From Bdellovibrio sp. (GTDB lineage Bacteria > Bdellovibrionota > Bdellovibrionia > Bdellovibrionales > Bdellovibrionaceae): a stretch of DNA of 11,134 bases. A model generated the notes under the pieces. The model did not search any database. It worked only from the letters and a program-made list of their open reading frames with translations, and was not told the DNA's origin. Below, piece by piece: positions 4,675 through 11,134 of this stretch (its first letter is position 1; every line of letters starts with the position of its first letter). Both the position numbers and the translations under genes were made by a program. The stretch covers positions 1 through 11,134 of the forward strand of contig JAHRXB010000266.1 of assembly GCA_019104905.1 (NCBI GenBank), in the 5' to 3' direction.

Positions 4675-5151
4675 TTATTCGGTGGGCATGTCGATAATTT
4701 CGACCTGATCTGCGTCAGCAGCTTCTTTTTCAAGCTGATGAGAGGCCTCATTTGAATCCACGGCGACAACGACCTTGGTGCCTGAAGAGACCGACTGAAT
4801 AGGAGCGGCTTCGGCTGAAACAGGGCTTTTCCCTGGAAGCTCTTTCGCGATCCCTTTCACAGGACGAGGGGCTTGCACCTCTCTAACCGTAGGGGCTGTA
4901 GTTTTAGCCTTTTTTCCGCCACCCATTTTTTTGAGTTCTTTATCATATTTAGCTTTTAGGTCGGAAAGTTCCTTTTGATAGTTTTTTCGGATTTCCTCAA
5001 CCTGGTTATTGCGAGCCTCGGTAATGCATGTCGAATAAGTCTGTACGGCGATCTCTTTAGCCTGAGCTCGACAAGTGAGTTCCGCCGACGTCTGAGTAAA
5101 GGCGTTAGCGGTAAACAAAATAATAGCGAAAAAGGAGAAGATTGTTTTCAT
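4675..5151 (-). CDS. Exported coiled-coil protein of unknown function
   Basis: The product has 158 residues. Residues 1-17 are a signal peptide (MKT, then a hydrophobic stretch, then ANA), though cleavage could be a few residues later. The mature protein starts with two cysteines at 27 and 42 in a helical stretch, spaced to bridge helices. A highly charged coiled-coil segment follows (about 45-77, with KNYQKELSDLKAKYDKEL). Then come a Gly-Lys break, an Ala/Pro/Lys-rich low-complexity linker (82-120) and an acidic C-terminus. I do not recognise a named domain, but the architecture is reminiscent of small periplasmic proteins of Bdellovibrio-like bacteria. It lies between oppC and tatA on the same strand. 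Its ribosome binding site is weak (ACGGGG), and there is a 125-nt gap to oppC, so it may have its own promoter. No catalytic residues are evident. Confidence 0.75.
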   Translation of the reverse strand: MKTIFSFFAIILFTANAFTQTSAELTCRAQAKEIAVQTYSTCITEARNNQVEEIRKNYQKELSDLKAKYDKELKKMGGGKKAKTTAPTVREVQAPRPVKGIAKELPGKSPVSAEAAPIQSVSSGTKVVVAVDSNEASHQLEKEAADADQVEIIDMPTE

Positions 5152-5257
5152 AAATAAACCCCGTTCGATCCCCTATATAACAAGATCCGTGCCGTCCAGG
5201 ATCAAAGGAGAAGGCCCCTTGGGTGGAGGGGGTGGGAGTTTTTTACAGGGATGAACA

Positions 5258-5292
5258 GGCAATTGTCGGCGGTGAGCTACCGACGAATTGCC
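5258..5292 (-). terminator. Strong stem-loop overlapping the oppC stop codon
   Basis: GGCAATT-GTCGG (5258-5269) pairs with CCGAC-(G)-AATTGCC (5280-5292). This gives 12 base pairs with one bulged base and a 10-nt loop that contains the oppC stop codon. No run of T follows on either strand, so it does not fit a standard intrinsic terminator. It more likely marks the 3' end of the operon mRNA as a stabilising or Rho-associated structure. The rest of the gap up to 5151 holds no gene, only G-rich sequence near 5215-5240. Confidence 0.45.
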
Positions 5293-6497
5293 TTAGGGTC
5301 AATCGCATCTTGAAGACCATCGCCTAAGTAGTTGAAGCTGATGGTTGTGAGAAGGATCAAGATTCCAGGTAAAATCGCTAAGAAGGGGGCTTGATAGATC
5401 AGCTCTTGAGCGTTGTTCAGCATATTTCCCCAACTGGGAGTCGGGGGCATGATTCCAAGCCCTAAGAAGCTGAGGGCTGCTTCAAATAAAATAGATTCCC
5501 CAACGCCCAAAGTGATTGAAACCAGCATGGGGGCGATCACGTTCGGGAACATATGGCGTACGATGATCGTGCTGTCTTTAGCTCCCAAAGTGCGGGCGGC
5601 CAACACGAATTCTCTTTCGCGAATGGATAAAATACTTCCACGGACCAGGCGCGCGACGGTCATCCAAGAAAACAAACAGAGGATGATCACCATCTTAAAG
5701 ATGCTCTCATTAGATGTGCTGACGATCGCTTTAAGCCAAGGAAGTTTGGTAAGGTCAATGGCCGCCATGACGATCAACACGGGGATTGTCGGTAAAGACA
5801 AAAGGGCATCTGTGACACGCATTAAGACGGTGTCAATCAAACCACCGTAAAAGCCGGCTAAACTTCCGATCAGAAGACCAATCAAGGCAGAAGCAATGGC
5901 GACGAGAACCCCAACACCCATAGAAACGCGAGTTCCATAGACGAGACGAATGAAAACGTCGCGACCCAGTTCATCTGTCCCAAATAAGTGGAAGGTCTCA
6001 AAGTTTTTAAACGTTGAAATCAAATCAGTGGCCTCGGGAAGATTCAAAGACTGTAAAGAAGAGATCGCCTCTTTAACATCGCGAGAGGCTAAATCATAAA
6101 TAGCATCTGCTTCGGCCACTTGAACCAAGCCCTTTTCAAGAAGGGCTTTTTGAATTTTATCCGCACTCTCGGGGAAGGCGTTGATATATCTTTCCACCTC
6201 TGTTTCGCGAACATCTTGACCGACTTGAGCCGTGGTCATGGGGGATAGATAACGATTGGCGACGTTTTGCGCATCGGGATCAAGTCCCGTGATAGAGCGA
6301 ATCTGGCCTGCGAAGATCGAGATCAAAAGAAAGAGATGGATGATCACCGCACCTACGACCGCTAATTTGTGGTCAAGGAATTGAGTGAGAACCATTTTCC
6401 ACATCGGTTGAGCTTTTTCAAGCTCTGCGCGATCTTTGGCGGATAATGAATTTGTATCAATCTGGAGTTCGTCCATAGCTACTTCGTTAGAGTTCAT
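5277..6497 (-). CDS. oppC: Peptide ABC transporter permease, OppC/DppC family, with periplasmic insertion
   Basis: The product has 406 residues, about 100 more than usual for the family. It is one of the two membrane subunits of a type I peptide importer. After a cytoplasmic N-terminus comes the first membrane helix (44-65), then DPDAQNVANRYLSP. From about 86 to 168 there is a charged, helical insertion. The family hallmark FGTDELGRDVF (172-182) follows, then the permease core (190-395) with the EAA loop EFVLAARTLGA ... RHMFPN (296-319) that contacts the ATPase, and the C-terminal DAIDPK. The start is the ATG 11 nt after the oppB stop, with TAAGG as a modest ribosome binding site; a second ATG seven codons in is possible. 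Substrate specificity cannot be read from sequence, and DppC or AppC are equal names. Confidence 0.9.
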   Translation of the reverse strand: MNSNEVAMDELQIDTNSLSAKDRAELEKAQPMWKMVLTQFLDHKLAVVGAVIIHLFLLISIFAGQIRSITGLDPDAQNVANRYLSPMTTAQVGQDVRETEVERYINAFPESADKIQKALLEKGLVQVAEADAIYDLASRDVKEAISSLQSLNLPEATDLISTFKNFETFHLFGTDELGRDVFIRLVYGTRVSMGVGVLVAIASALIGLLIGSLAGFYGGLIDTVLMRVTDALLSLPTIPVLIVMAAIDLTKLPWLKAIVSTSNESIFKMVIILCLFSWMTVARLVRGSILSIREREFVLAARTLGAKDSTIIVRHMFPNVIAPMLVSITLGVGESILFEAALSFLGLGIMPPTPSWGNMLNNAQELIYQAPFLAILPGILILLTTISFNYLGDGLQDAIDPKAIRR

Positions 6498-6508
6498 ACA
6501 TCATCGCC

Positions 6509-7480
6509 TTATTGGTAAGAAATTCGCGGGTCCGCAAATCCATAAAGAATATCGGCCACCAGATTCATCAACAAAACCATACTCACTGAGATCACAAGTG
6601 AAATCATGGCGACGTTGTAGTCGTTTCCGATGATAGAGTCATAAACTAGTTTTCCGACTCCTTGGTAGGCAAAAACGGTCTCTGTTAAAATTGCGCCAGA
6701 GAAAAGTCCCGAAAAGCTAAGAGCCAAAATAGTGATAAGAGGAATTAAAGCGTTACGGAAGCCATGTTGCCAGATCACGACTCTGCGTGAAAGACCCTTG
6801 GCGCGAGCGGTGCGGATAAAGTCATTGCGCATAGCCTCGAGCATCGCAGATCGTGTGAAACGCGAAAAGCGACCAATTTGTTGGATCGAGAGGCTCAGAA
6901 CGGGAAGGACTAAGTAGAAGGAACGATCCATGAGGTCCGCCCAAAATCCCAGAGGTTCTCCGCCAATAGTTTGAGTTCCTCCCGCAGGAAGAAGGGGGAA
7001 CTTCACGGCAAAAAGAATAATTAAAACGATCGCCAACCAAAAAGAGGGAATAGAGATTCCGGCAAAAGAGAACAGATTCATAAAATAATCCGTTCGACTT
7101 CCCGGCCGGAGGGCCGAGATCACTCCCAGCGGAACGGCGATGGCGATTGAAAGAGTGAGCGAAATAAAAGACAGAAGAAAGGTGTTCCAAAGGCGCGGGC
7201 CCATAAGCTCTTGCACCGGCACTCGATAGGTGCGGCTGTAACCTAAATCACCTTGTGACATGGACGCGACCCAGTTGAGATATCTTTTATAGGTGGGCTG
7301 ATCCAGTCCATAAAGAGACTTCAAACGAGCCACGTCTTCTGCGGTGATTTTCGGGTTGGAGGCCACCATCATATCCACAGGATCGCCGGGCATTAAACTC
7401 ATCAGATAATAGAACACATAGGATAGGACGACTATCACTGCGAGTGTTTGTAAAATACGGCGAGTAATAAATGCGGTCAT
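6509..7480 (-). CDS. oppB: Peptide ABC transporter permease, OppB/DppB family
   Basis: The product has 323 residues, the normal length. It is the partner membrane subunit of OppC. The first membrane helix (8-29) ends in the family signature MPGDP (30-34). LYGLDQP-x-YKRYLNW (56-70) and GDLGYS (77-82) are typical of OppB/DppB periplasmic regions. The permease domain spans about 98-315, with the EAA loop DFIRTARAKGLS ... HGFRNALIP (220-247), and the protein ends in the conserved ADPRISY. A very good TGGAGGAA lies just before the ATG. It sits 27 nt after the binding-protein gene and 11 nt before oppC, so these are co-transcribed. Confidence 0.93.
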   Translation of the reverse strand: MTAFITRRILQTLAVIVVLSYVFYYLMSLMPGDPVDMMVASNPKITAEDVARLKSLYGLDQPTYKRYLNWVASMSQGDLGYSRTYRVPVQELMGPRLWNTFLLSFISLTLSIAIAVPLGVISALRPGSRTDYFMNLFSFAGISIPSFWLAIVLIILFAVKFPLLPAGGTQTIGGEPLGFWADLMDRSFYLVLPVLSLSIQQIGRFSRFTRSAMLEAMRNDFIRTARAKGLSRRVVIWQHGFRNALIPLITILALSFSGLFSGAILTETVFAYQGVGKLVYDSIIGNDYNVAMISLVISVSMVLLMNLVADILYGFADPRISYQ

Positions 7481-7507
7481 GATGGTTCCTCCACAACAGC
7501 CTATAAG

Positions 7508-9199
7508 TTAGTTCAAATTCCAGTCTTCTACGTTGTTAGTTTCGTAGAACTGGTGGCCTGCCATCTTGTAGTTCTTCAAATTCTTCGGAGTCACCGAGAT
7601 GTCAGAGCGATAGAAAAGAGGCAAGACGGGGACTTCCGCCGTGTAAGCCTTCAAAATATTGTGTACAAGATCTGCGCGTTTAGCCGCGTTGAATTCAAGA
7701 TCCAAAGCCTCAAGATCTTTATCTACTGCGGGATTGCTCCAGCCGTGGAAGTTTTGTCCTGACCAGCCATTAGATGAATTTGGAATTGCTTTTGAATACA
7801 CCGTAGAACGAGGGCTGTTTTCAGGAGAAGAAACCCACGCGAACAAAGCCATACCTTCAAACTTACGCTTAGACATCGTATCCCCAAAGAACACGCGCGC
7901 AGGTTCGTTTTTCACGAGAACTTCAATGCCCGCCTGTTTCCATTGGTTTTGCAAGTAAACTTGAACCAGTTCGCGGGTCTTATTGCCAGCTGTTGTTTGG
8001 AAGATCAAAGAAAGCTTTTTGCCATCTTTGGAGCGATAGCCATCGGCTCCCATTTTCCAACCAGCCTCATCCAAAAGTTTTCCGGCTTCGCGCTTGGAGT
8101 AGCGATACAGAGTGATGATCTTAGGGTCTGCTGTGTACCAAGGATCCTTCGGAGACACATTGTGGATAGCGACTTGTTGTTTGTTTTCAAAAAGTGCTTT
8201 CACAAGGTCTTCACGATTGATGGAGTAAAGAAGCGCTTTACGAACACGCACGTCCTTTAAGATCGGGTTGTCGAGCTTAAGGTCAATATGTTCGTACGTC
8301 ACAGAAGGCACAAAGTGGACGACATAAGGTAAGTTTTCAGCTTTGGTCTTTTTCTCAAAAGCCAAGGCCTGGTCAAAATCAAGACCCAACACAGAGATCA
8401 TATCGATGGTGCCAGAACGAAGATTGGCCTCTAGTGTTCCGGTATTTGGAATCAACTTAACAATGATCTTTTTAATGTTCGGTTGTTTTCCATAAAAGTG
8501 TGGGTTTGGTGTGAAAGCCACATGAGAACCCAACTTCACTTCCGAGATCACATAAGGACCGTTGTAAAGGCCGGGGTTGGTGGGATTACGAACATAGTTT
8601 GAGTTCTTTTCGTAGCCCTCTTTTTGCTTTGAATATTTATCAAAGACCGCTTGCTCCAAATGTGTCGGAACAGGGAAGAACTGCGCTAATTGATAAAAAT
8701 CCCATTTTGCTTTCTCATATTTGAAAGTACATTTTTTGGGATTCTTGGCGTCGATTTCAATTTTTTCTACTTGAGTCCATTGCTCTTTTTCGCCGACGCT
8801 GACAGTGGGGCTGGTCGCGATCTTGTGGGATGTGATGAAATCTTGGCAAATCACGGGTTTGCCGTCGCCCCATTTTGCATTTTCAACGATTTCCCAAGTG
8901 GCAGAGATCTTCTTTTTGCCGCCTTCTTCGATGATTTTTGCAGTGCCTTTTTCTAAAGAAGGGATTTCTTTAGCTAGTTGCGCGACCCATTTTCCTTCAG
9001 GAGTTAGAACCACCAAAGAGCGGCCGATCATACGATACATATAAGCCGATGCCGACATGGTCATGATCAAAGGATTCATGGTTTCGAATTCTTGCGAAAT
9101 ACCAATCTTAAGTTCCGCATTGCTCGGAGCTGCCAACGCTGGCGTCGCAAAGCTTAAGCTTGTAACTAGCAAGAGCCCCTTCGATAATTTATTCAACAT
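7508..9199 (-). CDS. oppA: Periplasmic peptide-binding protein of the ABC importer (SBP family 5)
   Basis: The product has 563 residues. Residues 1-23 are a signal peptide ending ALA, without a lipobox, so the protein is soluble in the periplasm. The mature protein has the family-5 solute-binding layout. KIGISQEFETMNPL lies near the start (31-44). The class signature follows around 205-270 (NPGLYNGPYVISE, then NPHFYGKQPNI and the LRSGTIDM segment). Then come VRKALLYSINRE and, near the end, VPVLPLFYR. It captures peptides and delivers them to OppB/OppC. The length and insertions fit oligopeptide or murein-peptide binders, but the ligand is not readable. AAGGAG precedes the ATG. Placement after the ATPases and before the permeases is a less common gene order. 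Confidence 0.9.
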   Translation of the reverse strand: MLNKLSKGLLLVTSLSFATPALAAPSNAELKIGISQEFETMNPLIMTMSASAYMYRMIGRSLVVLTPEGKWVAQLAKEIPSLEKGTAKIIEEGGKKKISATWEIVENAKWGDGKPVICQDFITSHKIATSPTVSVGEKEQWTQVEKIEIDAKNPKKCTFKYEKAKWDFYQLAQFFPVPTHLEQAVFDKYSKQKEGYEKNSNYVRNPTNPGLYNGPYVISEVKLGSHVAFTPNPHFYGKQPNIKKIIVKLIPNTGTLEANLRSGTIDMISVLGLDFDQALAFEKKTKAENLPYVVHFVPSVTYEHIDLKLDNPILKDVRVRKALLYSINREDLVKALFENKQQVAIHNVSPKDPWYTADPKIITLYRYSKREAGKLLDEAGWKMGADGYRSKDGKKLSLIFQTTAGNKTRELVQVYLQNQWKQAGIEVLVKNEPARVFFGDTMSKRKFEGMALFAWVSSPENSPRSTVYSKAIPNSSNGWSGQNFHGWSNPAVDKDLEALDLEFNAAKRADLVHNILKAYTAEVPVLPLFYRSDISVTPKNLKNYKMAGHQFYETNNVEDWNLN

Positions 9200-9226
9200 A
9201 CATACTCCTTGTTATTAATATTCAAA

Positions 9227-10213
9227 TCAATCGTTCGCCATCTTGGGTGTTGTCTGCAGCCAGCACGCTTTCTGGTGAGAAGTCGTCCCCTCCAAAGTCG
9301 GAGTTTGCGAAGCGCAGATGTCCATTTTATAAGGGCAGCGAGGGTGGAACGAACATCCCGAAGGCGGGTTGATCGGACTGGGCACTTCGCCGCTTAAAGA
9401 TTTCTTCATTTTCTTTTTTCCATGACCCACGCGAGGAATAGCGCCGATCAGGGCCTGTGTGTAAGGGTGCTGAGGGTTTTTGAAGAGGTCGTCGCGAGAC
9501 GCGATCTCGACGATCTTACCCAAATACATCACCGCAATACGGTCACAGGTGTGTTCAATCACGGAAAGATCGTGGGAGATAAACACATAAGTGAGGCTCA
9601 GCTTTTCCTGCAGATCCTTGAGAAGGTTCAGAATTTGCGCTTGGATGGAAACATCCAGAGCACTGACGGGTTCGTCACAAATAATGAGTTCAGGGTTCAG
9701 GGCAATAGCTCGGGCAATGCTGATACGCTGACGTTGGCCCCCGGAAAACTCATGGGGATAGCGGTTGACGTGGGCTTTACGAAGTCCCACCAGCTCAATA
9801 AGTTCTAAAACACGTTGTGTTCTTTCAGCGGCGGTCCCCACGTCATGGATATCCATAGGTTGGCGGATGATCTGGCCGACGGTCATGCGAGGATCTAAAG
9901 AGGCATAAGGATCTTGAAAGATCATCTGCATGTTTTTGCGTTTTTTACGAAGATCTTCACCTTTGAGGTTTAAAAAATCCTGACCATCAAAAGTGATCTC
10001 ACCCCCGGTGGGTTCGTAAAGGCGGATCAAGGTTCTGCCCAAAGTGGATTTGCCACACCCGGATTCGCCGACAAGACCTAAAGTTTCCCCTTTGCGAACC
10101 ACCAAAGAGACATCGTCCACGGCTTTGACGCTGGCAACTTCGCGAAGCAGAAGGCCTTTGCGAATGGGAAAGTGTTTTTTAATGTTTTTTGCTTCAAGAA
10201 TAATTTCACTCAT
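9227..10213 (-). CDS. oppF: Peptide ABC transporter ATPase, OppF/DppF family
   Basis: The product has 328 residues from the ATG at 10211-10213 ([10 protein letters not shown]), preceded by AGGAAAA. A start 12 codons further upstream would overlap the end of oppD and add nothing family-like. All nucleotide-binding motifs are intact: Walker [10 protein letters not shown] (49-57), Q-loop Gln 100, signature FSGGQRQR (156-163), Walker B LIICDE (176-181) and His 214. The C-terminal oligopeptide-transporter extension carries [10 protein letters not shown] (246-255). It also has four cysteines at 287, 293, 300 and 317, the spacing reported to hold an iron-sulfur cluster in this family. It forms the heterodimeric motor with OppD and powers uptake through OppB/OppC. 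It starts 17 nt after oppD and ends 27 nt before the binding-protein gene. Confidence 0.93.
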   Translation of the reverse strand: MSEIILEAKNIKKHFPIRKGLLLREVASVKAVDDVSLVVRKGETLGLVGESGCGKSTLGRTLIRLYEPTGGEITFDGQDFLNLKGEDLRKKRKNMQMIFQDPYASLDPRMTVGQIIRQPMDIHDVGTAAERTQRVLELIELVGLRKAHVNRYPHEFSGGQRQRISIARAIALNPELIICDEPVSALDVSIQAQILNLLKDLQEKLSLTYVFISHDLSVIEHTCDRIAVMYLGKIVEIASRDDLFKNPQHPYTQALIGAIPRVGHGKKKMKKSLSGEVPSPINPPSGCSFHPRCPYKMDICASQTPTLEGTTSHQKACWLQTTPKMAND

Positions 10214-10230
10214 GAGTCTTTTTCCTGACA

Positions 10231-11134
10231 CTAAAGAGGATTGAAGCAAGCCACGGTGTGGCCTGGTTTGATTTCAACAAGAGGAGGCTTGATTCCCGCG
10301 CACTCGCTTTTTACGCGCGAGCATCTGTTCACAAAAGGACAACCTTTCGGAAGTTCAAACGGAGCGGGGACGCTGCCTTCGATGGTCGTGAGGCGCTGAA
10401 CTCGCTCTCCAAACTTGGGCCGCGAAGCAATCAAGGCCGCCGTGTAGGGGTGACGAGGGTTTAAAAACAATTCTTGCGTGTCAGCCTGTTCACAGGTTTG
10501 CCCGCCATACATGACCATCACGCGATCTGAGATTTCCGAGATCACGCCAAGATCATGGGTGATGAATTGGACGGTCATATTGAATTTTTCTTGTAGATTC
10601 TGGATGAGCTCCAAAATCTGCGCCTGGATGGTGACGTCCAGGGCGGTGGTTGGCTCATCCGCAATCAAAAACGTCGGGTCGCAAGAAAGAGCCATCGCAA
10701 TCATGGCTCTCTGTCTCATCCCGCCAGAAAGCTGGTGAGGGTAGGACTCGTAGCGCTGCTCAGGGGAAGGAATGCCCACCAAACGCAACATCTCAATGGC
10801 GCGCTCCCGAGATTCTTTGGGAGAGCACTTTTTGTGTTTCATAATTTGTTCGTCCATCTGATAGCCGATGGTCAGAACAGGGTTCAGAGCAGTCATGGGT
10901 TCTTGGAAAATCATGGCCATTTCGCCACCACGAACTTCCTCCATGGAACTCTCGGAAAGTTGCAGGAGGTCGCGGCCGTTCAAAAGCACTTGGCCACCAG
11001 AGATTTTGCCGGGCTTTTCAATGAGTCTCATTAAAGAGTATGAGGTCACGGATTTCCCGCAGCCGGATTCGCCTACGATTCCTAAAGTTTGGCCGCGGTC
11101 AATTTTGTAACTGACGTTGTTCACGGCGCGAACG
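10231..11134 (-). CDS. oppD: Peptide ABC transporter ATPase, OppD/DppD family (5' end outside window)
   Basis: About 300 residues are visible. The frame runs through the right window edge ([12 protein letters not shown]), so the true start lies outside, probably 20-30 codons upstream. The GTG at 11122-11124 is an internal Val. In visible numbering Walker A is GESGCGKS (21-28), the Q-loop is Gln 77, the signature is LSGGMRQR (135-142), Walker B is FLIADE (155-160) and the H-loop is His 193. [11 protein letters not shown] (224-234) and four cysteines (265, 271, 278, 296) mark the C-terminal oligopeptide-transporter domain. LSGGM, as opposed to FSGGQ, is typical of the D subunit. It is the first visible gene of the importer operon, whose promoter is therefore outside the window. 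Confidence 0.93.
   Translation of the reverse strand, partial: VRAVNNVSYKIDRGQTLGIVGESGCGKSVTSYSLMRLIEKPGKISGGQVLLNGRDLLQLSESSMEEVRGGEMAMIFQEPMTALNPVLTIGYQMDEQIMKHKKCSPKESRERAIEMLRLVGIPSPEQRYESYPHQLSGGMRQRAMIAMALSCDPTFLIADEPTTALDVTIQAQILELIQNLQEKFNMTVQFITHDLGVISEISDRVMVMYGGQTCEQADTQELFLNPRHPYTAALIASRPKFGERVQRLTTIEGSVPAPFELPKGCPFVNRCSRVKSECAGIKPPLVEIKPGHTVACFNPL

Noticed and set aside
5413..5850. 145-codon plus-strand frame inside oppC
   Set aside because: It is antisense to the conserved permease core and has no ribosome binding site or protein-like pattern.
6822..7190. 122-codon minus-strand frame inside oppB
   Set aside because: It is a +1 shadow of a fully conserved OppB coding frame.
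9422..9808. 128-codon plus-strand frame inside oppF
   Set aside because: It is antisense to the Walker B and signature regions of an intact ATPase, and its openness follows from codon bias.

Overview
The window has two unlike halves that converge at a terminator near 4.3 kb. The right half (minus strand, 4362-11134) is ordinary chromosomal sequence of a Gram-negative bacterium: a five-gene oligopeptide/dipeptide ABC importer operon, a small exported coiled-coil protein and tatA. The substrate-binding protein has a signal-peptidase-I type leader rather than a lipobox, which fits a Gram-negative. The protein style (SBP, coiled-coil exported protein, TatA tail) resembles Bdellovibrio and relatives. 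That organism call is inference from memory, not a search.

The left half (plus strand, about 1-4240) is more AT-rich and is a compact accessory island. It contains five intact genes for small exported proteins: four lipoproteins and one protein with an ordinary signal peptide. Between or overlapping them are short C-terminal pieces of larger proteins. Two pieces (954-1172 and 1524-1703) are related to each other and look like the end of a zinc metallopeptidase toxin tip: HEYGH plus a downstream E-S/N-D-A-D motif in the first, only the downstream motif in the second. Two other pieces (208-372 and 1762-1824) share a tail with the pattern VV...PxGGxIK. Each of these tails runs into the start of a paralogous lipoprotein gene with the same 11-nt overlap. 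A third type of tail (2414-2524) precedes the gene at 2542.

I read the left half as a graveyard of displaced polymorphic-toxin (Rhs/CDI-like) C-terminal tips. Each tip lost its N-terminal part while its immunity gene was kept: [tail A][ImmA1][tail B][ImmB][tail B'][ImmB' stub][tail A'][ImmA2][tail C][ImmC][ImmD][degenerate tail?][ImmE]. All candidate immunity proteins are exported, so the toxins would act in the periplasm or envelope. A full-length toxin gene, if present, should lie to the left of the window. No Rhs core or pre-toxin motif is visible here, so the toxin class is inferred.

In the right half the importer operon reads oppD (cut by the window edge) - oppF - oppA - oppB - oppC with gaps of 11-28 nt, so it is probably one transcript. 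OppC carries an unusual periplasmic insertion of about 80 residues. A stem-loop overlaps the oppC stop codon. The coiled-coil gene and tatA follow on the same strand. The tatA ribosome binding site lies in an inverted repeat, and a strong intrinsic terminator for tatA separates the two halves. I found no tRNA, rRNA, CRISPR array or insertion sequence.
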